Shown here piece after piece: positions 1 to 7,958 of a stretch of 64,000 nt of DNA. The notes under the pieces were generated by a model, which ran no database searches, had not been told where the DNA came from, and saw only the letters and a list, made by a program, of their open reading frames with translations. The position numbers and the translations under genes are program-made. Each line of letters opens with the position of its first letter. Positions within the stretch are counted from its first letter, which is position 1. The DNA is from Candidatus Anammoximicrobium sp. (lineage in GTDB: Bacteria; Planctomycetota; Planctomycetia; Pirellulales; Pirellulaceae), in NCBI GenBank assembly GCA_012515235.1, contig JAAYYU010000188.1, forward strand, positions 21,232-85,231, in the 5' to 3' direction.

Positions 1-34
1 GCTGTCTCAGACGCTCATTCCGCTGCCAGCCCTG

Positions 35-784
35 TCAGCGATTGGTGGGCGAACCGGCATTGACGGTGCGCGTGTCGCCGGCGGACAGCGAACCGGCGTA
101 TTGGCTGGCGATCGTCTGGTTGAGGGCGGCCATACGTTCCATGATCTCCGGCTGGAATTGGTTCAGGCTGTAGGAACGCTGGTAGTTGGCCAAGGCCTGG
201 CTGTACTCGCCGCTTTGCTCGCGCAATCGCCCCAACGCGTTCCAGGCACGCGAGTTGTACTGGTCCAGGTTCACCGCCTCGGTCAGATAGGTCTTGGCAG
301 CCTCTGGATCGCCAAATTCTTCATACAGCCGCGCCAGTTCAATCCGCGCGTCCGCCACGCCGGGACTGCGCACTGCCCAGTTCTTCAGCAGATTGAAGGC
401 CTTGTCGGATCGGCCAGTCTCCACGAGCAGGACGGCCAGAGCCCGATGGCAATCGGTGTGATTCTCGTCCAAATCCAGGCATTGGTTGTACAGCGTTTCC
501 GCCTGGTTCAGCACGTTCTGGTCGTTGCGGGCAAGGCCCATCCGGTGCATCGTACAGGCCATGTTGTAATAGCCGTCGGCGTTGGTCGGGTCCGTGGCCA
601 CCGCCTTTTGGAATTTCTGCATGGCGACGTCATATTGGCCGCTCTGATACAGCCTCGCCCCCTGCAGGTTCTGGCCGTCCGCCGCCACCTTACAGCCCGC
701 CAAAGCTAACGTGACGAGCGCCAAGGTGACGATCTGCCGATAACCAACCCTCGTCAAGCGATCTGATCCACTCACGGCAGCCAT
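35..784 (-). CDS. TPR-repeat lipoprotein
   Basis: A 249-aa exported protein. The N-terminus has a hydrophobic segment ending in a lipobox (LALAGC, about residue 31), so it is predicted to be lipid-anchored in the envelope. The rest is a run of tetratricopeptide repeats, for example 'GARLYQSGQYDVAMQKFQKA' near residue 42 and further helical pairs to about residue 220. TPR lipoproteins act as protein-interaction scaffolds, often for pilus or secretion assembly, and the partner is not visible here. ATG at 784 has a purine-rich AAGAAGG only one base upstream. GTG at 775 would be better spaced from that motif, so the true start may be nine bases later. The general class is safe; the specific role is unknown. 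Confidence 0.8.
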   Translation of the reverse strand: MAAVSGSDRLTRVGYRQIVTLALVTLALAGCKVAADGQNLQGARLYQSGQYDVAMQKFQKAVATDPTNADGYYNMACTMHRMGLARNDQNVLNQAETLYNQCLDLDENHTDCHRALAVLLVETGRSDKAFNLLKNWAVRSPGVADARIELARLYEEFGDPEAAKTYLTEAVNLDQYNSRAWNALGRLREQSGEYSQALANYQRSYSLNQFQPEIMERMAALNQTIASQYAGSLSAGDTRTVNAGSPTNR

Positions 785-864
785 GCCTTCTTGCTAGCAG
801 TCCTGAAAAAGACCCGTGACACCCCGCACCTTGGGCGGCAGAGACAAGCGGGGGGAGGTTAATC

Positions 865-881
865 CCAAGCCGCCGGCTTGG
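865..881. repeat. Small palindrome in intergenic gap
   Basis: CCAAGCCG and CGGCTTGG form a 17-base palindrome with a one-base centre, in the gap between the TPR lipoprotein and the small conserved gene. It has no following T-tract, so it is not an obvious terminator. The rest of the 785-931 gap shows no gene. Confidence 0.5.
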
Positions 882-931
882 CAAGACCAGTTTCTGGTTG
901 CCAGGTTTCGCCATGCCGAGGTGCATTTACG

Positions 932-964
932 AAAAAAGCCCGGCTTTTTGCGGAAAAGCCGGGC
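932..964 (-). terminator. Rho-independent terminator
   Basis: Read on the minus strand this is a perfect 11-bp stem (GCCCGGCTTTT / AAAAGCCGGGC) with a five-base loop, followed directly by six T residues. It lies 33 bases past the stop of the minus-strand gene ending at 997, which is where its terminator should be. It is the clearest intrinsic terminator in the window. Confidence 0.85.
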
Positions 965-996
965 CCGTTGCCCCCGGATGCTTTTTAGGGCAGCAA

Positions 997-1350
997 CTAA
1001 GCTTTTAAGGCCACCGACGGTTCCAACATCTGGGTGGCGGGCTGTTTGGCATAACCGAGATTGCGAATGACTTCCAGGATCTCGCTGCACGTGGGAAACA
1101 TCCGGCCGCTGGCTCGCTTGTAGGTGTCCAGGGCTCGCATGACTTCGATTTCGTCTTCGGTATAGTCGCGCTCGCATGTGGTGGGGTCGATTTGACGCCG
1201 CCGCTGAGCACTCCGCCGTTCCGCACTTCGCCGCTCCTCTACCACGGGGACATCCGCCTTGCGACGTTCGCCATCCGCTTGACGGCGGGAATTCAAGGCG
1301 CGACGTTCCATTTGCACTTCAACTTGGCTCGCAGTCTTGTCAACGGTCAC
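997..1350 (-). CDS. Small conserved charged protein
   Basis: A 117-aa cytoplasmic protein if started at the GTG at 1350, which has GGAGGA about seven bases upstream. The longer 162-aa frame in the ORF track has no comparable ribosome site, and its first 45 residues look like translated leader. The N-terminal half is very Arg/Glu-rich (repeated ERRSAERR-like segments). The C-terminal half (from '[18 protein letters not shown]') looks like a compact helical domain that could be helix-turn-helix-like. No enzyme motif is visible. It is monocistronic, with its own terminator downstream. I do not recognise a named family; a DNA- or RNA-associated role would be a guess from charge alone. Confidence 0.65.
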   Translation of the reverse strand: MTVDKTASQVEVQMERRALNSRRQADGERRKADVPVVEERRSAERRSAQRRRQIDPTTCERDYTEDEIEVMRALDTYKRASGRMFPTCSEILEVIRNLGYAKQPATQMLEPSVALKA

Positions 1351-1558
1351 AGGACGATCCTCCGGGCTTTGGCGAAAACGACAACAAACTTGAAAGGGTT
1401 GATAAGATGCGGCGAGAATTACGGCTAAAGATAAGTTAGCACGTAAAAGTGCATAGTCCAGGAAAGCGGCGAAAGATGCGGCCACTTTTTCGGTGATTCC
1501 GAAAGGCGGGACTATGCCAGTTATTCCGATTGGTGCTCAACGGGCCACCAGAACGGAA

Positions 1559-2248
1559 TCAGACCACAGGAGTGACCTGTTGGCGGGAGCTTTGTCGGAC
1601 GGAGTCGCCCGAGGGCGCCGATGAACGCTCGTTGCGGCCCAGCGGGATCGTGCGACGAATCTCCTGGACCGCCACCCCCAACGGTGCCGTGATGGGAGTC
1701 AATCCGCCTGCCAGCGTGTCGAGGGGGTCCCAGGTCTGAAGAGACCACGCGGCCGGCCAAGCTGTCCAGGGAAGGAGAAAGACCTGCCCGTCGGCGATCT
1801 GGCTTGCTGGAACTGCCAACGCTGGGCCGGCGGCCATGCCGCGCCGAAGAGCCCGTGTCCGGGTGCCTGCAAGCACCTCGGTTTGGTGGGCCGAGGGGCG
1901 TCCGGAGACCGGCGGCAGCGGCTCGCGCCGGGTCATGATCTGCGGCAACCAGGCCAGCACCAGGCTGGCGGCAACGGCCAGGATCGCTCCCGCCAGACGC
2001 CGCTTCGCCACAGGCGAACGGCGACGGAGTTGAAGTCCGGCGCGTCCCACGACGCGTTGCGCAAAGCCCTCGTCCGGCACAGGGAGTTCCAACAAGTCCA
2101 GACCATCGCCCAAGCGGGTACACGCGGCCAGCGTGCCTCGGCAACGCGAACAGACGCTGGCGTGGGCGCGGAGCGCAGGATCTCCGGAGGGCGGTTGCCG
2201 CCGATCCAAGCATCGCTGCAGTCGCTGTTCAAATTGCTCGCACCGCAT
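1559..2248 (-). CDS. Zinc-finger anti-sigma factor (membrane-anchored)
   Basis: A 229-aa protein starting at ATG 2248, with GGGAGG eight bases upstream. The start lies inside the end of the sigma-factor gene (20-bp overlap), which implies translational coupling. The N-terminus carries the HxxxCxxC zinc-binding pattern of ZAS anti-sigma domains (HASVCSRC, about residues 29-36). A single hydrophobic segment follows at about residues 83-103 (AGAILAVAASLVLAWLPQI), so the C-terminal region would be periplasmic. The sensor region is low-complexity and unrecognised. Function as the cognate regulator of the adjacent ECF sigma factor follows from family knowledge and gene order. The longer ORF-track start at 2398 is rejected because it runs through the sigma gene in another frame. 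Confidence 0.8.
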   Translation of the reverse strand: MRCEQFEQRLQRCLDRRQPPSGDPALRAHASVCSRCRGTLAACTRLGDGLDLLELPVPDEGFAQRVVGRAGLQLRRRSPVAKRRLAGAILAVAASLVLAWLPQIMTRREPLPPVSGRPSAHQTEVLAGTRTRALRRGMAAGPALAVPASQIADGQVFLLPWTAWPAAWSLQTWDPLDTLAGGLTPITAPLGVAVQEIRRTIPLGRNERSSAPSGDSVRQSSRQQVTPVV

Positions 2249-2798
2249 GACGGCGACCTCCCACCACCTCGCGTTGCCGCAGTTGCGCGAGCAACTGCTG
2301 CCGGGCTTGATGAATCCACGTCTTGACCGTTCCCAAGGGCCTCTGGATGGCGACGGCGATCTGATCGTAAGTGAGGTTGTTCTCGTGGAACAAGACAAAC
2401 GTTTCGCGGTGTTCGGGCCGCAGCCGCAACAGCGCCAACTGGACTTCCTCGGCCAACGAGTGCAGCGCGCGCCAATCGGGCGTGCGATCTACCACTTGAT
2501 CCTCGTCCAACGGCCCGGTGGCCGGCCTCCGCTTGCGCGCCGCCAAAAGGGTCCGGCAGCGGTTTCCCGCAATAGCCAGCAACCAGGGCTCAAAATCGCG
2601 GCGCCGATCCCAGGCCGCCAGACCGCGGAGCACCCGCACGAACGTTTCCTGGGCGGCGTCTTCGGCATCTTGACGCTGGCCCAACATGCGATAGCAGAAG
2701 CGGAAAACCCGGTCGCGGTAGAATTCGACCAGGTCGACCATCGCCGCTTCGTCGCCCGCCAGACAGCGGTCAATGAGCTCCGGCAAGTGGCTGGTCAA
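2229..2798 (-). CDS. ECF-family RNA polymerase sigma factor
   Basis: A 189-aa sigma-70 family protein of ECF size. Region 2 is visible around residues 27-65 ('RVFRFCYRMLGQRQDAEDAA'). Region 4, with its helix-turn-helix, is at about residues 143-172 ('LTYDQIAVAIQRPLGTVKTW'). It would direct RNA polymerase to a dedicated promoter set. It starts 12 bases after the FHA-protein stop and overlaps the anti-sigma gene by 20 bases, so the three form an operon. Activity is probably held in check by the downstream zinc-finger anti-sigma protein. The sigma subgroup and regulon cannot be read from the sequence. Confidence 0.93.
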   Translation of the reverse strand: MTSHLPELIDRCLAGDEAAMVDLVEFYRDRVFRFCYRMLGQRQDAEDAAQETFVRVLRGLAAWDRRRDFEPWLLAIAGNRCRTLLAARKRRPATGPLDEDQVVDRTPDWRALHSLAEEVQLALLRLRPEHRETFVLFHENNLTYDQIAVAIQRPLGTVKTWIHQARQQLLAQLRQREVVGGRRHAVRAI

Positions 2799-2810
2799 AG
2801 CAGGCTCCCG

Positions 2811-3524
2811 TCAACGCTTATTGAAGAACTTCTTCAACATTTCGGCGGCTGCATCGCGGGAGTTTTTCGGAGTTTCCTCCGGCCGCTGCGGCAATTTGCC
2901 GAACGTCTTCTTGCCCTTGGTCTTGCCGAAGGGCACCGGCGGTGTCTGCTCTGTCTCGCCCGTCGGCGTCTCCTCCGCGTCTTCGTCGGCTTGCGTTTCA
3001 GACCGCTTTTCGAGCCGCTTCTGCACGGAGAGCTGGTCGGTTTCGTCGAGTTTCAATTGGCGTGTTTCGGGAGCGACTCGGCGGCGAGCCCGCTCTTCCT
3101 CGTCGGCTTCCGCCAGCCAATCGCTGATATCCCCGTCGTTCAACTGCACGGTGTCTTTGCCGCTGGAGGTCGTGCGAGCCGCCGCTTCCTTGACGCTCGA
3201 GACTTTGGGCTTCTTTTCACCGCCCAAGCTGTGGTCGACCACAACTTCGAAGGCCAAGGGGCCGACTTGAAGGGTGTCGCCGCTTTTCAGCACGCGATCT
3301 TCGGTCAGCCGTTCGCCGTTGACCAGCGTCCCGTTCCTGCTCTTCAGGTCGCGGACGAGCAACTCGCCCTCTTTCAAGTAAATCACACAGTGCCGGCGGC
3401 TGATCGCGTCACTCTTGGGGCGCAGGTGGCAATCCTCGCCGCGCCCGATCAGGCACTTGGGCGTCGGGATCTTGATTTCTTTGCCTGCCTCGGAACCCTT
3501 GAGTAACTTCAGCTTGACCTTCAT
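2811..3524 (-). CDS. FHA-domain protein
   Basis: A 237-aa protein with an N-terminal forkhead-associated domain (residues about 1-100). The phosphothreonine-binding signature is intact: GRGEDCHLRPKSDAISRRHC (Gly-Arg, then Ser-x-x-His), followed by SRNGTLVNG. The remaining ~135 residues are charged and low-complexity, ending in a Lys/Phe-rich helix, and could be a disordered or protein-binding tail. FHA domains read Ser/Thr-kinase phosphorylation, so this may link kinase signalling to the ECF sigma factor encoded next. That link is inferred from operon order. The start is supported by GGAGGAAGGG just upstream of ATG 3524. Confidence 0.88.
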   Translation of the reverse strand: MKVKLKLLKGSEAGKEIKIPTPKCLIGRGEDCHLRPKSDAISRRHCVIYLKEGELLVRDLKSRNGTLVNGERLTEDRVLKSGDTLQVGPLAFEVVVDHSLGGEKKPKVSSVKEAAARTTSSGKDTVQLNDGDISDWLAEADEEERARRRVAPETRQLKLDETDQLSVQKRLEKRSETQADEDAEETPTGETEQTPPVPFGKTKGKKTFGKLPQRPEETPKNSRDAAAEMLKKFFNKR

Positions 3525-3706
3525 ACGTCGCCCTTCCTCCGCGCCGGCATCTTCGCATTCGTCGCGGACTGTGTGTCCACCCGAACGGCAACCGATCGTC
3601 CTCGTGGCGAGTCGCCTGCGGGACGGTTATCGACCGAATCCAAAACTTCCAAAAGCATACCAAACCGGGGTCTGCCCGTCAAAACGGGATTGCCCGCCAA
3701 CCCTGG

Positions 3707-4447
3707 TTATCTTCGATTTGTCCAGCCCGGTTGGGCGTATTGGCTGCGGCAAATCCGCGCCGCAGCCTCCTTTTCCCAAGGGGCGGGGGAGTCGGAGTGG
3801 AACGTCAAGCCGAGCTTCCCAGCCACCCGTTGGGCCCAGCGTTCCGCCAATTCCTTTGGATCGAGCAGGACGGACGCGAGTTCCCCAATTCCGGCCAACT
3901 CGGGGGCGACCGCCGACCGCCGCAAGAGCACGCTGCCATGCTGCAGCAATGCACCGTGCCGGCGACGCTGGGCGCTGCCGGCAATCTTGTGATCTCCCAT
4001 CAAGACATCCCCTTGCGCTCGCCGCAGGAAGCACAGGAACGGCTCTTCCGGCGGCTTCCTCGCGGGCGACGGGCACAGCCCGGCCACGATTCCGCGCTGG
4101 GCCAATTCCTCGACCAACGTCCCATGAAAGGCGTCGTAGTAATCCGCCAGACCGCCGCGGACGTGGGCCGGGACGCCCGTCGTAAAGCTGTACGTCAATT
4201 CCAGGTCATGGACAATCGCGCCGCCGCCCGTCGATCGCCGCACCAAGGGGCAGTGGCGGCTCGCGGCGTGCGTCTGGCGGTCTGCGGAACGCTGGAAGTA
4301 GCCCAGCGACAGCGTCGGCTCGCTCCAGAAGTAAAACCGCAAACACCCCCCCTGCCCTGCCCTGCCGGCGGACTCCAGGAGCGCCTCGTCCAGCGCCATG
4401 TTCCAAGCCCCGTCGGCGGGCTCGTCGATCATTAGTCGGCATTCCAT
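3707..4447 (-). CDS. Lipoate/octanoate protein ligase or transferase (LplA/LipM-like)
   Basis: A 246-aa member of the BPL/LplA/LipB fold. The family signatures are present: 'FWSEPTLSLGYFQ' near residue 40, the Gly-rich RRSTGGGAIVHD loop near residue 70, and GDHKIAGSAQRR around residue 150 with the conserved lysine. A cysteine in 'EEPFLCFLRRAQGD' sits where LipM-type octanoyltransferases carry their acyl-cysteine, so it may be LipM rather than ATP-dependent LplA. Its start overlaps the gcvPB stop by 16 bases, tying it to the glycine cleavage operon. The expected job is attaching the lipoyl group, or its octanoyl precursor, to GcvH. A G-rich tract encodes GRAGQGG near residue 29. Confidence 0.85.
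   Translation of the reverse strand: MECRLMIDEPADGAWNMALDEALLESAGRAGQGGCLRFYFWSEPTLSLGYFQRSADRQTHAASRHCPLVRRSTGGGAIVHDLELTYSFTTGVPAHVRGGLADYYDAFHGTLVEELAQRGIVAGLCPSPARKPPEEPFLCFLRRAQGDVLMGDHKIAGSAQRRRHGALLQHGSVLLRRSAVAPELAGIGELASVLLDPKELAERWAQRVAGKLGLTFHSDSPAPWEKEAAARICRSQYAQPGWTNRR
4345..4366. repeat. CCCCCTGCCCTGCC tract (copy 1)
   Basis: The C-rich run CCCCCCCTGCCCTGCCCTGCC lies inside the lipoyl-ligase gene. The G-rich strand is the coding strand, so the mRNA has four closely spaced G runs. It encodes AGQGG. Confidence 0.6.
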
Positions 4448-5886
4448 CGAAGCACCGGCTTGCGCGCCGCCTGGACCTCATCGGGACGACTTACGGGCGT
4501 GGTGTGCGGAGCGTCGTGCAACGCCTCCGGCTCTTCCTCGGTCAACCGCCACAGCGCCGCGGCGAACGCATCCAGCGTTTCCTTGCTCTCGGTTTCCGTG
4601 GGTTCAATCATCATCGCTTCCGGAACGGTCAGCGGGAAGTACACGGTCGGCGCGTGAAAGCCCTCGTCCAGCAACCGCTTGGCGAGGTCCATCGCCGTGA
4701 CGCCTTTCGCCTTCTTCAACGCCGCCGCCGAGGCGACGAATTCGTGCATGCAGCGGTCGCCTTGAGGTACGGGCAGAATGTGCTGGACGCGGCTGAGCAG
4801 ATAGTTGGCGTTCAGCACGGCGTTCTCCGCAACGGCCCGCAGCCCTTCCGGACCGTGGGTGCGGAGGTAACAGTACGCGCGAATCAGTACGCCCACGTTG
4901 CCAAAGAAACTGCGCACGCGGCCGATCGACTTGGGACGCTCGGCATCCAGCCGATACCGGCCCCCGTCGCAGGCGACCACGGGCGCCGGCAGATAGGCTC
5001 CCAACTTCTCCGTCACACAGATCGGCCCCGCGCCGGGACCGCCGCCCCCGTGCGGACCGCTGAACGTCTTGTGCGGATTGAAGTGCATCATGTCCGCCCC
5101 GAAATCGCCGGGACGCGTGACGCCCAAAATGGCGTTCATGTTCGCGCCGTCCAGGTAGATCAGTCCGCCGCGGGCGTGGACCCAGTCCGCGATCTGTCCC
5201 ACCTGACCGTCAAACAAACCCAGGGTGTTGGGATTCGTAATCATGAACACGGCGATGCGCTCGTCCAACTTGCCGCGGAGGTCGTCCAGATCCACGGCGC
5301 CGCCGGCCGTGCTGCGGACCGTGACCGTCTCGAATCCGGCCATCCGCGCGCTGGCCGGATTGGTCCCGTGGGCGCTGTCCGGCGCCAGCACCTTGGTGCG
5401 GCGCTGGCCGACGTCACGGAAATACGCGGCGGCCACCATCAGCGCGGTCAACTCGCCGTGCGCTCCCGCCGCCGGCTGCAGCGACACCGCCGGCAAACCT
5501 GCGATTTCGCCCAACATCTGCTGCAATTCGAACAGCAACTGCAGCAGGCCTTGCAGCGTGTCCTCCGGCTGGTAAGGGTGCAGGTCGGCAAAGCCGGGCA
5601 GGGCCGACAACCGCTCGTTCCGCTTGGGATTGTACTTCATGGTACACGAGCCCAGCGGATAGAAGTGCGTGTCGACGGACATGTTCAAGGTCGACAGGTT
5701 GGTGAAGTGCCGCACCAGATCCGGCTCGGCGATCTCGGGCAGCGGCGGCGGCGCGTCGGCCAGCCAGTCCGCGGGCACCGTCTCCGCAGACGGCTGCTGC
5801 GGCACGTCGCAAACCGGCAACCGCGCCGCACGCCGTCCGGATTTGGACAACTCAAACAAGGAATGCACCGCTTGTGTATTTCGCAT
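4432..5886 (-). CDS. gcvPB: Glycine dehydrogenase (decarboxylating) subunit 2
   Basis: A 484-aa PLP enzyme, the beta half of the split P-protein. With GcvPA it decarboxylates glycine and passes the aminomethyl group to lipoyl-GcvH. Visible signatures include 'HFYPLGSCTMKYNPK' near residue 95 and the PLP-lysine region HFNPHKTFSGPHGGGGPGAG near residue 270. Length fits the family. It lies 66 bases downstream of gcvPA in the same operon and overlaps the lipoyl-ligase start. ATG 5886 has GAGG seven bases upstream. No damage is seen. Confidence 0.96.
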   Translation of the reverse strand: MRNTQAVHSLFELSKSGRRAARLPVCDVPQQPSAETVPADWLADAPPPLPEIAEPDLVRHFTNLSTLNMSVDTHFYPLGSCTMKYNPKRNERLSALPGFADLHPYQPEDTLQGLLQLLFELQQMLGEIAGLPAVSLQPAAGAHGELTALMVAAAYFRDVGQRRTKVLAPDSAHGTNPASARMAGFETVTVRSTAGGAVDLDDLRGKLDERIAVFMITNPNTLGLFDGQVGQIADWVHARGGLIYLDGANMNAILGVTRPGDFGADMMHFNPHKTFSGPHGGGGPGAGPICVTEKLGAYLPAPVVACDGGRYRLDAERPKSIGRVRSFFGNVGVLIRAYCYLRTHGPEGLRAVAENAVLNANYLLSRVQHILPVPQGDRCMHEFVASAAALKKAKGVTAMDLAKRLLDEGFHAPTVYFPLTVPEAMMIEPTETESKETLDAFAAALWRLTEEEPEALHDAPHTTPVSRPDEVQAARKPVLRWNAD

Positions 5887-5952
5887 CGTTCGTCCTCGGC
5901 TCGTTGAACCGCACCCTCACGGGGAGCACGTGGCTGACGGCCCGCCCAAGCG

Positions 5953-7326
5953 TTACCCGTTGGGATGCGGCGAAACGACTCCTGTTGCCTCCCTCAGGCA
6001 CTGCGCCAGCGCGTCGATCTCCTCCCGCGTCCGTTTCTCCGTCACCGCCACCAGGAAGCAGTCGCTCAACTCCGGGTACCAGCGTCCCAACGGCACGCCG
6101 GCCAGAGAACCTGCCGCGGATGCTTGCGCCAGCAACCTTTCCACCCCCCCTGCCCTGCTCCGCACCACGAATTCCTTGAACGTGGGCCGGTCGAAAGCTA
6201 ACTCGAACCGCTCGCCAGCCGTGATCTGAGCCGCCGCATAACGCGCCTTCTGCAGGCACAATTCGGCCGTCTCCCGCAATCCCTGCGGCCCCAACGCCGA
6301 CAGGTAAATTGCCGCCCGCAGGGCGATCAAACCTTGATTCGTACAGATGTTGCTGGTCGCCTTGTCGCGGCGAATGTGCTGCTCGCGGGTCTGCAGCGTC
6401 AGTACCCAGCAGGGTTGGCCGCGCCGATCCGTCGTCTGGCCGGCGATGCGGCCCGGCAAGCGGCGAAGAAACTGCTCGCGGCAGGCCATGATGCCCAAGT
6501 AGGGACCGCCGAACAGCATCGGCGTGCCCAACGCTTGACCCTCCGCCACCGCGATGTCGGCGCCCAGTTCCGCCGGCCGCTTCAGCAGCCCCAGGCTGAT
6601 CGGATCGAACGCCTGGACCAACAACGCGCCGGCATCGTGCGCAATTCTTGCGGCGGCTGCCACGTCCTCCAGGCAACCGAAGAAGTTGGGATGCTGGATC
6701 AGAACGCACGCCGTGCGGTCGTCTACGGCGGCCGCCAACGTTTCCAGGTCGGTGCTCCCCTGCCCTGCCCCAACCGGGACGCATTCCGTCTCCAGACCAG
6801 CCAAGTACGTCCGCAAGACCTGACGATACTCCGGATGCACGCCGCCCGCCACGACGACCTTGCTTTCCCGCCGCGTGACGCTCATGGCCATCAGCACCGC
6901 TTCGACCGCCGCCGTGCCGCCGTCGTACAGGCTGGCGTTGGAGACGTCCATGCCCGTCAGCCGGCAGATCAGCGTCTGGTACTCGAACATCGCCTGTAAG
7001 GTGCCCTGGCTGACCTCCGGCTGATATGGCGTGTAGGACGTATAGAACTCGCCGCGCGAAGCGAGCGCGTCCACCACCGCGGGCACGAAATGGTCGTAGC
7101 TGCCGCCGCCCAGGAAACAAACCCGCTGATCAGCGTGGACGTTCCGTTCCGCCAGGGTCGCCATGTGCCGCGTCAATTCGAGTTCGGTCAGCGCCGGCGG
7201 CAAGGCCAACGGACGCGACAGGCGGAACTGGGCCGGAATCGCCGCAAACAACGCGTCGATCGATCCAACGCCGATCGCCTGCAGCATCGCACGCTGATCC
7301 TCAGCAGTGTTGAACAAGTAAGGCAT
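5953..7326 (-). CDS. gcvPA: Glycine dehydrogenase (decarboxylating) subunit 1
   Basis: A 457-aa alpha half of the split P-protein, starting with the typical MPYLFNT. The family features are clear: 'SYDHFVPAVVDALASRGEFY' around residue 76, 'TSYTPYQPEVSQGTLQ' and 'NVSNASLYDGGTAA'-type motifs, and the C-terminal 'GRWYPEL' region. It forms the P-protein heterotetramer with GcvPB, whose gene follows. The ribosome site upstream of ATG 7326 is weak. Two CCCTGCCC-type tracts lie inside the gene (6144-6160 and 6757-6771). The second encodes VGAGQGST, where related proteins usually have a shorter loop, so it may be a small insertion. Confidence 0.96.
   Translation of the reverse strand: MPYLFNTAEDQRAMLQAIGVGSIDALFAAIPAQFRLSRPLALPPALTELELTRHMATLAERNVHADQRVCFLGGGSYDHFVPAVVDALASRGEFYTSYTPYQPEVSQGTLQAMFEYQTLICRLTGMDVSNASLYDGGTAAVEAVLMAMSVTRRESKVVVAGGVHPEYRQVLRTYLAGLETECVPVGAGQGSTDLETLAAAVDDRTACVLIQHPNFFGCLEDVAAAARIAHDAGALLVQAFDPISLGLLKRPAELGADIAVAEGQALGTPMLFGGPYLGIMACREQFLRRLPGRIAGQTTDRRGQPCWVLTLQTREQHIRRDKATSNICTNQGLIALRAAIYLSALGPQGLRETAELCLQKARYAAAQITAGERFELAFDRPTFKEFVVRSRAGGVERLLAQASAAGSLAGVPLGRWYPELSDCFLVAVTEKRTREEIDALAQCLREATGVVSPHPNG
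6144..6160. repeat. CCCCCTGCCCTGC tract (copy 2)
   Basis: CCCCCCCTGCCCTGCTC inside gcvPA, in the same orientation as the other copies (G-rich on the coding strand). It encodes SRAGGV. Confidence 0.5.
6757..6771. repeat. CCCCTGCCCTGCCCC tract (copy 3)
   Basis: CCCCTGCCCTGCCCC inside gcvPA, encoding GAGQG at a surface loop between two conserved strands. Same strand bias as the other copies. Confidence 0.55.
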
Positions 7327-7398
7327 GGGTGTGTCGGTGATCGGTATCTGGTAATCGGCGGTCAGTAATCGGCGGTCCCGTCCTGCGTCCCTCAGCCT

Positions 7399-7815
7399 TC
7401 ATCCTTCCCCCGCCTCCGCACACTGCTTCTGGTACGCGGCGTAGTCCATCAGCTTGGACAGTGCCGTCTCGTCCGTCAGCCGCACTTTGACGATCCAGCC
7501 GGCGTTGTAAGGATCTTGGTTGAGCGTCTCCAGTCTGTCCGGCAAGTCGCGATTGACGTCGATGATCTCGCCATCCACGGGGCTGTACAGCGGGCTGACC
7601 GCCTTGACCGATTCCACCTCGCCCAGTTCCTGGCCCGCCGCCACGAACTTGCCGACCGGCGGCAATTCCATGAACACGAGGTCCGTGAGTTGTTCGACGG
7701 CGAACGCCGAGATGCCGATCGTGGCCACTTTGACACCGCCCTCGTCTTGGACGCGGACCCACTCGTGAGTTTCGCTGAACAGCAGTTCTTCTGGCTTCAC
7801 GGCTCCATTCCTCAT
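7399..7815 (-). CDS. gcvH: Glycine cleavage system H protein
   Basis: A 138-aa lipoyl carrier protein. The start chosen is ATG 7815 ('MRNGAVKPEELLFSETHEWV'), because the 346-aa ORF-track frame extends back through gcvT. The lipoylation site is visible in GEVESVKAVSPLYSPVDGE (Lys71). GcvH carries the aminomethyl group from P-protein to GcvT and the resulting dihydrolipoyl to dihydrolipoamide dehydrogenase, which is not in this window. It sits between gcvT and gcvPA, and the downstream lipoyl ligase is its likely modifying enzyme. Confidence 0.96.
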   Translation of the reverse strand: MRNGAVKPEELLFSETHEWVRVQDEGGVKVATIGISAFAVEQLTDLVFMELPPVGKFVAAGQELGEVESVKAVSPLYSPVDGEIIDVNRDLPDRLETLNQDPYNAGWIVKVRLTDETALSKLMDYAAYQKQCAEAGEG

Positions 7816-7850
7816 GTCCGTAGTTTTCGACGTTCTCACATCCTCAGTGG

Positions 7851-7950
7851 CACGGCCTACTTGTTGGCCGTGTCTGTCACTCCCCATCGCACGGCCTGCT
7901 CGTTGGCCGTGACCAGCCCTTTGCACAGCGCGGCCCAGTCGTCGGCCGTG
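7851..7950. repeat. Three palindromes at exact 39-bp spacing
   Basis: Three 22-bp imperfect palindromes of the form CACGGCCTRCTYGTTGGCCGTG begin at 7851, 7890 and 7929. Each could fold as a CACGGCC/GGCCGTG hairpin (the third has CGCGGCC in its left arm). The 17-base segments between them differ. They fill the 143-bp gap between gcvT and gcvH, so they would lie in the operon mRNA. Confidence 0.8.
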
Positions 7951-7958
7951 CCCGGCAT

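Noticed and set aside
7851-7950. Three-repeat CRISPR
   Set aside because: Repeats are 22-bp palindromes with 17-base gaps, too short for CRISPR spacing, and no cas gene is nearby.
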